Shown: positions 7,221 through 14,311 of the stretch, in pieces | Layout of the letters: every line of letters starts with the position of its first letter | Numbering within the stretch: the stretch's first letter is position 1 | DNA from: Parvibaculum sp. | Lineage (GTDB): Bacteria; Pseudomonadota; Alphaproteobacteria; Parvibaculales; Parvibaculaceae | Assembly (NCBI GenBank): GCA_014359855.1 | Contig: JACIYQ010000230.1 | Coordinates: 1-18,286 of the forward strand | Length of the DNA stretch: 18,286 nt | Reading direction: 5' to 3' | Notes under the pieces: generated by a model | Seen by the model: the letters and a program-made list of their open reading frames with translations, nothing else | Told to the model about the DNA's origin: nothing | The model's database searches: none | Translations under genes and position numbers: made by a program

Positions 7221-7559
7221 ATGAAAAAGATCGAGGCGATCATCAAGCCGTTCAAGCTCGACGAAGTGAAAGAGGCGCTGCAGGAGGTGGGGCTTCAGGG
7301 CATCACCGTGACGGAGGCGAAGGGGTTTGGCCGGCAGAAGGGCCATACGGAACTCTATCGCGGCGCCGAATACGTCGTCGACTTCCTGCCGAAAGTGAAG
7401 ATCGAGGTCGTGCTGAACGACGACATGGTCGCCAAGGCCGTGGAAGCGATCCAGCAAGCGGCGCGCACGGGACGCATCGGCGACGGCAAGATTTTCATCT
7501 CCAATATCGAGGACTCGATCCGTATCCGCACGGGCGAAACCGGCGCCGAGGCAATCTAG
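7221..7559 (+). CDS. glnB: Nitrogen regulatory protein P-II
   Basis: This 112-residue trimeric signal protein senses 2-oxoglutarate and ATP/ADP. It controls GlnA adenylylation (through GlnE) and the NtrB/NtrC system. The sequence opens MKKIEAIIKPFKLDEVKEAL. The T-loop carries the uridylylation tyrosine at position 51 (YRGAEYVVDF), and the B-loop is RTGRIGDGKIF. The length is exactly that of the family. AAGGA lies about eight bases before the ATG. A near-perfect sigma54 promoter lies directly upstream and glnA follows 171 bases downstream. That coupling suggests GlnB rather than the ammonium-transporter-linked GlnK, which is normally next to amtB. Confidence 0.97.
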   Translation: MKKIEAIIKPFKLDEVKEALQEVGLQGITVTEAKGFGRQKGHTELYRGAEYVVDFLPKVKIEVVLNDDMVAKAVEAIQQAARTGRIGDGKIFISNIEDSIRIRTGETGAEAI

Positions 7560-7634
7560 GGGGCTTAGTTGACGACCACCAAATAAGACGACCTTCCGGG
7601 TCCGGCGTGCGGCCACTCACCCCCCGCCCGCGCG

Positions 7635-7648
7635 GCGCCTGACGGCGC
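7635..7648 (+). other. Small GC hairpin in the glnB-glnA intergenic space
   Basis: GCGCC (7635-7639) pairs with GGCGC (7644-7648) around a TGAC loop. There is no T-tract, so it is unlikely to end transcription fully. It could attenuate the transcript or mark a processing point between glnB and glnA. The 171-base gap otherwise shows no clear promoter. Confidence 0.25.
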
Positions 7649-7730
7649 AGACCCACAAACCGAACCATCAATGCGAGGCGAAAGCCCGCCCGAACGAACC
7701 CCTAAAGGACAACAGGGAAAAGAGGATCAA

Positions 7731-9137
7731 ATGGCTGGCAAATCTATTCAGGACGTCATCAAGGAGAAGGACGTCAAGTACATCGACCTGCGCTTCACCG
7801 ACCCGCGCGGCAAGATGCAGCACGTCACCTTCGACATCGGCTTCTGCGATGACGACTTCTGGGCCGAAGGCACGATGTTCGACGGCTCGTCGATTGCCGG
7901 CTGGAAGGCGATCAACGAATCCGACATGGTGCTGCTGCCCGACGCGGCGACCGCGACGATCGACCCCTTCTATGCTCAGACGACGCTCGCCGTGTTCTGC
8001 GACGTTCTCGAGCCGTCCACCGGCGAACCCTATGCCCGCGACCCGCGCGGCACGGCGAAGCTTGCCGAGGCTTATCTGAAGTCGACCGGCATCGGCGACA
8101 CGATCGTGTTCGGTCCGGAAGCCGAATTCTTCATCTTCGACGACGTGAAGTTTTCCACGAGCCCCTACAAGACGGGCTTCGAGGTGGACTCGATCGAACT
8201 GCCCACCAACACCGACACGTCCTACGAGATGGGCAATCTCGGCCATCGTCCGCGCACGAAGGGCGGCTACTTCCCGGCCAACCCGATCGACTCGTGCCAG
8301 GACCTGCGCGGCGAAATGCTGACGGTCATGGAAGAGATGGGCGTGAAGATCGAGAAGCATCATCACGAAGTCGCCGCCGCGCAGCATGAGCTCGGAACGA
8401 AGTTCCAGACGCTGACGACGGCCGCCGACCACATGCAGATCTACAAGTATGTGATCCATAACGTCGCGCAGGCGTTCGGCAAGTCGGCGACCTTCATGCC
8501 GAAGCCGGTGTTCGGCGACAACGGCTCGGGCATGCACTGCCACCAGTCGATCTGGAAGGACGGCAAGGCGCTCTTCGCCGGCAACAAGTATGCCGACCTC
8601 AGCCAGGAATGCCTCTGGTACATCGGCGGCATCCTGAAGCATGCCAAGGCGCTCAACGCCTTCACGAACCCCAGCACCAACAGCTACAAGCGCCTGGTGC
8701 CGGGCTATGAAGCGCCGGTGCTGCTCGCCTATTCGGCGCGCAACCGCTCCGCGTCCTGCCGTATTCCGCACGGCACGTCGCCGAAGTCGAAGCGCATCGA
8801 AATCCGTTTCCCGGATCCGACGGCGAACCCCTATCTCGCCTTCGCCGCGATGTTGATGGCGGGTCTCGACGGCATCGAGAACAAGATCGATCCGGGCGCG
8901 CCGATGGACAAGAACCTCTACGACCTGCCGCCGGAAGAGCTGAAGGAAATCCCGACCGTTTCGGGCAGCCTTCGCGAAGCGCTCACGGCCGCCGATGCGG
9001 ACCGCAAGTTCCTCACGAAGGGCGGTGTCTTCACCGACGAGCAGATCGACGCCTATCTCGAACTGAAGTGGGAAGAGTGCATGCGTTACGAGATGACGCC
9101 GCACCCGGTCGAGTACGACATGTACTACTCGGTCTGA
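7731..9137 (+). CDS. glnA: Glutamine synthetase type I
   Basis: This enzyme makes glutamine from glutamate, ammonia and ATP as a cytosolic dodecamer, the main entry of ammonia at low nitrogen. The protein has 468 residues, normal for GSI-beta. Visible landmarks are the FDGSS segment near the N-terminus, the metal-binding FGPEAEFF, the ATP-binding KPVFGDNGSGMHCHQS, and the glutamate-binding region NPSTNSYKRLVPGYEAP. The adenylylation site NLYDLPPEE places Tyr at position 397, as in E. coli, so GlnE-dependent control is expected. AGAGGA precedes the ATG at 7731, and this start gives the family N-terminus. The frame opens 60 bases earlier, but those codons look non-coding. A strong intrinsic terminator follows. 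Confidence 0.98.
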   Translation: MAGKSIQDVIKEKDVKYIDLRFTDPRGKMQHVTFDIGFCDDDFWAEGTMFDGSSIAGWKAINESDMVLLPDAATATIDPFYAQTTLAVFCDVLEPSTGEPYARDPRGTAKLAEAYLKSTGIGDTIVFGPEAEFFIFDDVKFSTSPYKTGFEVDSIELPTNTDTSYEMGNLGHRPRTKGGYFPANPIDSCQDLRGEMLTVMEEMGVKIEKHHHEVAAAQHELGTKFQTLTTAADHMQIYKYVIHNVAQAFGKSATFMPKPVFGDNGSGMHCHQSIWKDGKALFAGNKYADLSQECLWYIGGILKHAKALNAFTNPSTNSYKRLVPGYEAPVLLAYSARNRSASCRIPHGTSPKSKRIEIRFPDPTANPYLAFAAMLMAGLDGIENKIDPGAPMDKNLYDLPPEELKEIPTVSGSLREALTAADADRKFLTKGGVFTDEQIDAYLELKWEECMRYEMTPHPVEYDMYYSV

Positions 9138-9163
9138 TCCTTCGGATCATGAGACGAACGAAG

Positions 9164-9196
9164 GGTCGGAGCGCATTGCTCCGGCCTTTTTGTTTT
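9164..9196 (+). terminator. Rho-independent terminator of glnA
   Basis: GGTCGGAGC (9164-9172) pairs with GCTCCGGCC (9178-9186) around a 5-base GCATT loop, with one G-T pair. TTTTT at 9187-9191, then GTTTT, follows immediately. It starts 27 bases past the glnA stop and cleanly separates glnA from the next gene. Confidence 0.9.
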
Positions 9197-9307
9197 CCGG
9201 CGAGCAAAGCGAGCCGCTTCCCAACGCATCCCTTTCCGGGCTTCGCGGACAAAATATTCTGGTTCTATAATTGTCACCTTTCTCGGGCCCAAAAGGGATG
9301 CGTCCGA

Positions 9308-10198
9308 ATGACCGACTATAGAAAGCGGATAATCGACGAGTGGACACATCTTGGCTTTCGATACTTCGAAGAGACAATGTGGAGTTCCTCGCTACAGCAG
9401 AAGGACCTGCCAAAAATCAAGGGCCTCCTGTCCATCAACAACTTCAGCAACGTCGATGTCGCCCTGGCAATTCCGCAGGACGACACAATTGAACGGATTC
9501 GATGGCTCCGGTACTACCAAATAGATCAGTGCATGTCAGTCCCGTACGGAGTCCGAATACCCACCGGGAGCAACCATCTGAAATTTACCCTGGGATTTAC
9601 GAACGCCGAAGAAAGAGGCAATCAATACTCAAACAGTATCGCAGCGGCTAACATCATTCGATTGATATTTGGCGTGCCCGCGGCACGTGAACTTATGCTC
9701 GCGAGCCACTTCTCGGACGAGAATTCTGACTCCGGCCCTTACTCGGATATCGGGTACGCTTCCCCCTTCGACAACCAGTCGATTAACTTGTTTGAAAACC
9801 CTCCAATAGAGAAAACGGAGCTAAACAATATACCGCAAGAAGCCTCCCTCTTGCTCGATAAAGCATTCGTTCAACCTTACGCCCACGAGCGGTTCATCCT
9901 GATGTGGTTGGCTTTCGAAGCGATAGTTCATTCTTTCCCCGGAGGCGGAGACAACGGCGAAAAGAGGCAGAGATTTTTCGTTCAAGAACTGAATTCGAAC
10001 ACGATTAACGAAGAGGTCTACCGACTTTTCAAATTTCGCAATAGCATTTTCAAAGAGGGCGTCTTTTCTAACACCAATGTCGATGATGAGTGCTGGTCAC
10101 TGTATGCTGTCCTCCAGCTAGCGATCATGAAGGATTGCCCGCAAAGACAAGCATTTCTAGAAGGTTATGAGAAAATACTGAACCAGCGACGAGGCTAA
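9308..10198 (+). CDS. Uncharacterised protein with a C-terminal Apea-like HEPN domain
   Basis: This 296-residue protein has an N-terminal two-thirds I do not recognise (MTDYRKRIIDEWTHLGFRYF...). The C-terminal 100 residues look like an Apea-like HEPN helical domain: a helix ERFILMWLAFEAIVHSF (194-210), a charged linker, then EEVYRLFKFRNSIFKEG and a final hydrophobic helix. The HEPN catalytic signature is R-N-x3-H. Here Arg244-Asn245 are present but the histidine position is Lys249, so RNase activity may be lost. I chose ATG 9308 because the upstream part of the frame runs through the glnA terminator. No strong ribosome-binding site is seen. Base composition is visibly more AT-rich than neighbouring genes, and codons such as ATA, AGA and TTA-type appear, suggesting horizontal acquisition. 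It stands alone, without a partner toxin, antitoxin or nuclease gene nearby. Confidence 0.7.
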   Translation: MTDYRKRIIDEWTHLGFRYFEETMWSSSLQQKDLPKIKGLLSINNFSNVDVALAIPQDDTIERIRWLRYYQIDQCMSVPYGVRIPTGSNHLKFTLGFTNAEERGNQYSNSIAAANIIRLIFGVPAARELMLASHFSDENSDSGPYSDIGYASPFDNQSINLFENPPIEKTELNNIPQEASLLLDKAFVQPYAHERFILMWLAFEAIVHSFPGGGDNGEKRQRFFVQELNSNTINEEVYRLFKFRNSIFKEGVFSNTNVDDECWSLYAVLQLAIMKDCPQRQAFLEGYEKILNQRRG

Positions 10199-10233
10199 CC
10201 GTCCTAGTTGCCGTACCACTCCCCTCTCGTCCC

Positions 10234-10999
10234 TCATCCCTTTCGCAAATTGAAGCGAACGCCACAGATGCCGACGGCATTGCCGCTGACGGGCAGGCCG
10301 AGCTTTGCTGCCTCTGCAAGCGCCCTCCCGGGATCTGCCATCGCGATGTCGAGGCCGATCACGCCGGTGCCATCTTCGTCCACCGGCGCGACGAAACGCA
10401 CGAAGCCGCGCGCGAGGCGCAATTCGGGACCGAGGTCCCCTTCTTCCACCTTTACGCCGAGCAGCTCACCCCAACGCGCGGCGAGCGCCGCCGGCGCCTT
10501 CGTCTGCACGGAAGCGCCAAGAATGGCCTTCGCATTCGTGCTCTTCGCGTTGCGCCAAACCGGTCCCGCAGGCGGCCAGTCGCTGTCGCGATCGAACCAG
10601 TTGCCGGCACCGGTGACGGAATCGATCGAGGTGAGCACGCCGCCAAAATCACCGGGATGGAAATGCGTAAAGACGTAACGCTTGTCGAGCGCGGCAATCT
10701 GGCGTGCGCCGAGGCCAAGCACGCGTGTCCGGTGCGCCTTTGCATCCTTCACTTCGAAGATGAGCATGTAGCCTGCTTCGCCGCCGCGCCGGTGAAGATA
10801 GCGTAACGCCGATGCATCGTCCTTCACCGGCGTCACGACTTCGAGGAACTCACCGCCGACCGGCATGACGGCATTGATCAATCCGAATATGCCGACTTCA
10901 GGATCGTTGTAAGCGGTCTCGATCCCGAGGACTTTTTTTCAACTGGTTGACCACCGGGTCGCGTTCAGGCGCAACGAGCGCTGCCTGACGAAGCCACAT
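10234..10999 (-). pseudogene. VOC (glyoxalase-like) family protein, frameshifted
   Basis: This is a vicinal-oxygen-chelate fold protein of unknown substrate. The 5' end at ATG 10999 has a good ribosome-binding site (AAGGGAGA) and encodes MWLRQAALVAPERDPVVNQL. The frame then hits a run of seven A (10933-10939 on plus as T7) and leaves the coding frame. Skipping one base there resumes as KKVLGIETAYNDPEVGIFGLINAVMPVGGEFLEVV and continues to the stop at 10234. That is what the family shows across this point. The repaired product would be about 254 residues, with paired VOC-like halves. Either the gene is inactive, or the A7 run is slippery, or the base is a sequencing error. It is convergent with the HEPN gene (35 bases between stops). 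Confidence 0.82.
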
Positions 11000-11159
11000 C
11001 GCTTCTCCCTTCGTGAATTCGTTCTTGTTTGGCCGGGCGTGGCGGCAGAAGCCACAAGCGTCAAGCACGGGAACGCCAACTCCCTCCGTCTACGGACTTA
11101 ACTTACATCGGTCAACAGGCCTGACTCATATGGAATTACGGAAACGTCTATTCCAGTTG

Positions 11160-11211
11160 ACCTCCTCTCTCATTCGGGCGTAGCCTTTTCCTGTCTAACG
11201 AAGGAGGAGGT
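11160..11211 (+). promoter_or_regulatory. Inverted repeat pairing a Shine-Dalgarno with an upstream anti-Shine-Dalgarno
   Basis: ACCTCCTC (11160-11167) is perfectly complementary to GAGGAGGT (11204-11211). The second copy is a very strong ribosome-binding site nine bases before the ATG at 11220. In RNA this would form an 8-bp stem that hides the ribosome-binding site. The arrangement fits a translational switch or attenuated leader, but the frame it would control is only ten codons long. Confidence 0.35.
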
Positions 11212-11219
11212 TTAAGAAG

Positions 11220-11252
11220 ATGGCTCCACCGACGCAGTTCGCCTTCCAGTAA
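11220..11252 (+). CDS. Ten-codon open frame behind a strong ribosome-binding site (leader peptide or gene remnant)
   Basis: The frame reads MAPPTQFAFQ and then TAA. GGAGG ends nine bases before the ATG, a better ribosome-binding site than most real genes in this window have. No longer reading frame follows in any phase. It may be the surviving 5' tip of a lost gene, a leader peptide, or chance. I cannot assign a function. Confidence 0.25.
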   Translation: MAPPTQFAFQ

Positions 11253-11301
11253 AATGAAGGACGATCAAGAGACATAGCCAAGTCCTGATACCGTTCACAG
11301 G

Positions 11302-11368
11302 CGCGGCCGGTCAGCAAATCTTATAGGCCAAGGGAAAAGCGCAAAGACAGTCTGACGCCCTGGCCGCG
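11302..11368. repeat. Long-range inverted repeat CGCGGCC ... GGCCGCG with a nested stem
   Basis: CGCGGCC (11302-11308) pairs with GGCCGCG (11362-11368). Inside it TCAG (11311-11314) pairs with CTGA (11352-11355). The loop is large, so on its own this is weak. It is worth noting because two better stem-loops follow within 140 bases. Confidence 0.35.
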
Positions 11369-11405
11369 TTGATTGAGTGCACAGGCAAAAAGGCAATGGA
11401 GATAA

Positions 11406-11426
11406 GCCCGGCTCTTCAGCACGGGC
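11406..11426. repeat. Compact stem-loop GCCCGGCT-CTTC-AGC(A)CGGGC
   Basis: Eight base pairs form around a CTTC tetraloop with a single bulged A at 11421: GCCCG (11406-11410) with CGGGC (11422-11426), and GCT with AGC inside. A compact hairpin with a tetraloop suggests RNA-level structure. No T-tract follows, so it is not an intrinsic terminator. Confidence 0.45.
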
Positions 11427-11449
11427 GAGTGCAAGCAGCACTTCCATAA

Positions 11450-11507
11450 GCAACCCCGCAAGGAACGCCCGACAGGAAATCCGGGGCTTCCGTTTGAGCG
11501 GGGTTGC
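11450..11507. repeat. 58-base nested palindrome (three stacked stems)
   Basis: The outer arms GCAACCCCGC (11450-11459) and GCGGGGTTGC (11498-11507) are a perfect 10-bp inverted repeat. Inside, GGAA (11462-11465) pairs with TTCC (11488-11491) and CCCG (11468-11471) pairs with CGGG (11482-11485), with a 10-base terminal loop. Three collinear stems in one short element are unlikely by chance. The element lies 76 bases past the transporter stop. It could be a structured RNA, a transcript 3'-end stabiliser, or a palindromic mobile repeat. Neither strand has a T-tract next to it. Confidence 0.55.
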
Positions 11508-11582
11508 GTTGGTTCAAAAATCCGATGCCTTCCTTTTCATCATCGCATGAGACGTTCAGGCGCGTGGCAAGTTTGCGCGCGT

Positions 11583-13100
11583 TCAGGCCGACGGCATGTT
11601 CGTCGCCCAGTCCGGCAGGACGCCCTGCTCGATGCCGAAGACCAGAGGCCCGAGGACATAGACCATCGCGACGATCAACACGACGAAGGTGACGTTGAGC
11701 CACAAGCCCGCTTTCGCCATTTGCGGCAGGGGAATGCGGCCGCTACCGAAGACGATGGCGTTTGGCGGTGTGCCAACCGGCAGCATGAAGGCGCAGTTCG
11801 CCGCCATGGCGGCGGGCACGAGCAGAAGCAGCGGGTTCTCGCCGATGGTGATGGCGACCGCGGCGATGACCGGCAGGAAGGTTGCCGCCGTTGCCGTGTT
11901 GCTCGTCAGTTCGGTGAGCATGAGGATGAGCGCACAGACGAGCGCAACGAGAAGAAGGACGGGGATCGCCTCTGCGCCCGAGAAGAGCGTGCCGATCCAC
12001 TCGGCAACGCCGTGCCTCTCGATGGCGCTTGCCAGGCTCAGCCCACCGCCGAAAAGCAGGAAGACGTCCCAGGGCGCGCGCTTCGCGGTTTCCCAGTTCA
12101 TCAGGAACTCGCCTCTGCGGATATCGACGGGGACGATGAAGAGAAGAAAGCCGCCGAGAAGTGCAATTCCGGTGTCGGTGATGAAGGGAAAGAAACCTGC
12201 CAGCAGAGGCTGCGATATCCAGCCGAGCGCCGTCAGCGCGAAGATGATGGCGACCTTCGCCTCCGACGCAGAGATGGGGCCGAGCTTGCCCCGCTCCCGC
12301 ACGATCGCCTCCGACGCACCCGGGATTTCCATGCCCTTCAGGCGAAAGATCACGCGCGTCATCAAGAACCATGCTACCGGCACGCCGACGATCACCGTGG
12401 GCACACCTATGAGCATCCATTCGCCAAATCCGATGCGAACGTCGTAGGTCTGGCTGAGAAAGGCAGCGAGAAGTGCGTTGGGCGGCGTGCCTATCAGCGT
12501 GCCGAGACCGCCGATGGTGGCACCATAGGCAACAGCCAGCAAGAGCACGAGCGAGAAGGTCGCCGCATGTTGCTTGTCTTCCTCGCTCGCGGCCTGCGCC
12601 TCCAGGAGCGCCGTGACGGAGAGCGCGATGGGGAGCATCATCAATGCCGTCGCCGTGTTGCTGACCCACATGCTGAGGAAAGCGGCCGCAACCATGAAGC
12701 CGCCGACGATGCGTGTAGGCTGCGTGCCCATGATGCCCACAAGGCCGAGGGCGATCCGCCGATGCAGATTCCATCGTTCCATCGCCAGCGCAATCAGAAA
12801 CCCGCCGAAGAAGAGATAGATGATCGGATGCGCGTAGGGCGCGGCAGCGGCCTTGATCTCGACGATGCCGAGGAGCGGAAAGAGAACCATCGGCAGAAGC
12901 GACGTTATCGGAATGGGGATCGGCTCGGCGATCCACCAGACCGCCATGAGCCCGGCGACCCCCGCCACGCGCCAGCCAAGCTCGTTCAGGCCTTCGGGAG
13001 CAGGCAGAACGAAAGTAAGGAGAAGAAGCGCGGGCCCAAGGAGCCAGCCCGCGACCTGACGACGGCCGAAGCCGATGCTGTGCCCTTCAACGCGATCCAT
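11583..13100 (-). CDS. DASS/SLC13-family anion (di/tricarboxylate or sulfate) transporter
   Basis: This inner-membrane protein of 505 residues is largely hydrophobic, with roughly a dozen membrane segments. Both halves carry the family's paired motifs. SNTATA occurs in the first half (MWVSNTATALMMLP) and again in the second (ELTSNTATAATFLP). GTPPNA occurs as GTLIGTPPNALL and as PVGTPPNAIVFGSG. These form the sodium and carboxylate binding sites in characterised members, so sodium-coupled uptake of C4-dicarboxylates such as succinate or malate is the likely role. Substrate identity is not fixed by sequence. I use ATG 13100, preceded by TTGAGG. An in-frame TTG lies at 13112. It starts eight bases past the stop of the flavin oxidoreductase, so the two are co-transcribed. 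Confidence 0.93.
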   Translation of the reverse strand: MDRVEGHSIGFGRRQVAGWLLGPALLLLTFVLPAPEGLNELGWRVAGVAGLMAVWWIAEPIPIPITSLLPMVLFPLLGIVEIKAAAAPYAHPIIYLFFGGFLIALAMERWNLHRRIALGLVGIMGTQPTRIVGGFMVAAAFLSMWVSNTATALMMLPIALSVTALLEAQAASEEDKQHAATFSLVLLLAVAYGATIGGLGTLIGTPPNALLAAFLSQTYDVRIGFGEWMLIGVPTVIVGVPVAWFLMTRVIFRLKGMEIPGASEAIVRERGKLGPISASEAKVAIIFALTALGWISQPLLAGFFPFITDTGIALLGGFLLFIVPVDIRRGEFLMNWETAKRAPWDVFLLFGGGLSLASAIERHGVAEWIGTLFSGAEAIPVLLLVALVCALILMLTELTSNTATAATFLPVIAAVAITIGENPLLLLVPAAMAANCAFMLPVGTPPNAIVFGSGRIPLPQMAKAGLWLNVTFVVLIVAMVYVLGPLVFGIEQGVLPDWATNMPSA

Positions 13101-13108
13101 GTCCGGCC

Positions 13109-14212
13109 TCAACGCTGCAGGGATGCGGCGGCACGCGCCTCGTTCTTCGCATAGTTCCGGAAGGCGGAGAAGACGCCTCTTTTCGGATCCTGATCCTTGC
13201 CCTCCCCCATCCGCAAGAGCTGGAGACAGAACCTGCCCTGCTGGCCCCTGCCGTTCAGGGCTTTGAGGAGATTGATCGGGCTATGGGGGCCGAGAATGCC
13301 TGGCCCCAGGCGAAGCGTCTTTTCATGGGCAGGCGTTTCCTTCGCCACGCCGGACAAAAGCTTCGCCGGGATGGCAGGGTCTACACGGAGCGGACGCGCG
13401 ATGCCGACGACATCCATGGTGCCGCTGCCGAGCGCGGCGTTCATGCCCGCGAGTGTGCGAAAACCACCCGTGACCATGAGAGGCATTTTCACGACCGCGC
13501 GAATGTCCTTTGCGTATTCGAGGAAGTAGGCCTCCCGGGCAATGGTACTCTCACGGCGAACCTCCGCCTTCTCGGGATGAAGCGTCATGTCGTCGAGACC
13601 GACGAGGCGCGGCTGCTCGTAGGTGCCGCCCCATTCGTCGGTACGCGTGTTCACGTCGGGCGAAAGGAACTCGGAAATGAGATAGCCATGGGCGCCGTGA
13701 ATCTGCACGCCGGTGAAGCCCGTATCGCGCGCGACGGCAGCGGCATGGGCAAAGCGGGCGATGACATCCCCGATCTCCGCCCCGGTAAGCGCGCGAGGCT
13801 TGCCGAACTGCGCGCCGGGCATGTCGAGCGCCTTGCCGGAGGGACCGACCGGCTCCTTGTTCACCGAGGCCGGGGTCTGGCGACCGGAATGGGAAATCTG
13901 CATCCAGAGATGAGTGTCGTTCGCCGTACCGGCCTTTGCGTATTCACGCAGCGCTGCAATCGCCTCGTTCGATTGCACCCCGTCGATCGCGACATTGCCG
14001 GGACGTTCGAGATAGCTCCGGTCGACCTGGACGTTACCGGTAAGGAGCATCCCTGCCCCGCCTTCCGCCCAGCGCCGGCGGAGGCGGACATGGCCACCTG
14101 TCGCCCGATTGAACGGATCGCCGAGACCTTCGGTCATAGCCCCTTTTGCAAGACGGTTTTTCAACGTGGCGCCGCAAGGCAGCGTCAATGGCGACGAAAT
14201 GGTGACGGACAT
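13109..14212 (-). CDS. NADH:flavin oxidoreductase (Old Yellow Enzyme family), apparently internally deleted
   Basis: This FMN-dependent TIM-barrel reductase has 367 residues, and most relatives have about 410-420. Family landmarks are present: NRLAKGAMTEGLGDP near the start, QISHSGRQ, VQIHGAHGYLISEFLSP with His172/His175, RTDEWGG, and the C-terminal PLMVTGGFRT and VVGIARPL phosphate-binding strands. In relatives, EWGG runs into SLENR, a long helix, the VKLN strand and then ISGG-TYEQP. Here EWGG (to residue 196) joins directly to TYEQP, so about 50 residues holding barrel strands and an FMN contact appear missing in frame. The enzyme is therefore likely impaired. The start is secure, with GGGGAGG eight bases upstream. 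It is the first gene of an operon with the transporter. Confidence 0.88.
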   Translation of the reverse strand: MSVTISSPLTLPCGATLKNRLAKGAMTEGLGDPFNRATGGHVRLRRRWAEGGAGMLLTGNVQVDRSYLERPGNVAIDGVQSNEAIAALREYAKAGTANDTHLWMQISHSGRQTPASVNKEPVGPSGKALDMPGAQFGKPRALTGAEIGDVIARFAHAAAVARDTGFTGVQIHGAHGYLISEFLSPDVNTRTDEWGGTYEQPRLVGLDDMTLHPEKAEVRRESTIAREAYFLEYAKDIRAVVKMPLMVTGGFRTLAGMNAALGSGTMDVVGIARPLRVDPAIPAKLLSGVAKETPAHEKTLRLGPGILGPHSPINLLKALNGRGQQGRFCLQLLRMGEGKDQDPKRGVFSAFRNYAKNEARAAASLQR

Positions 14213-14311
14213 ATCCGGTGCCTCCCCGGCTCAATAACGATGGGAGACTGTGGCATATCCGGCGAAGAGGGCAAATCTCCCGCTTAGCTCGCCCCTGCCC
14301 CGATGATCGGC

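Larger units (their letters stand above)
11000..11582. other. Gene-free stretch with several inverted repeats
   Basis: About 580 bases lie between the 5' end of the broken VOC gene and the stop of the transporter gene, with no convincing protein gene. It contains the promoter side of the VOC gene, including a GTGGC/GCCAC hairpin at 11039-11055. A Shine-Dalgarno-led 10-codon frame lies at 11220-11252. Three stem-loop candidates between 11302 and 11507 are listed separately. Short open frames here have no recognisable family features. It may be decayed sequence, a non-coding RNA locus, or both. Confidence 0.6.

Noticed and set aside
7668..9104. 478-codon open frame on the minus strand across glnA
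   Set aside because: It is antisense to an unmistakable glutamine synthetase. Its arginine/valine-rich composition is what mirrored GC-biased codons produce.
11450..11507. Integron attC site or transposon inverted-repeat ends
   Set aside because: The arms lack a proper RYYYAAC/GTTRRRY arrangement, and no transposase, integrase or flanking target duplication is seen.
11440..11510. Cobalamin riboswitch, suggested by AATCCGGGGC wording
   Set aside because: The following CTGCCCCCGCAACTGT-type core is missing, and no cobalamin gene lies downstream.
11416..11703. 95-codon minus-strand frame overlapping the nested palindrome
   Set aside because: Its first half is out-of-frame transporter sequence and its second half crosses the structured repeat. 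There is no ribosome-binding site and no family pattern.
11547..13154. 535-codon plus-strand open frame across the transporter gene
   Set aside because: It is highly charged and low in complexity, opposite a transporter with both pairs of family motifs. No ribosome-binding site or homologue features are visible.
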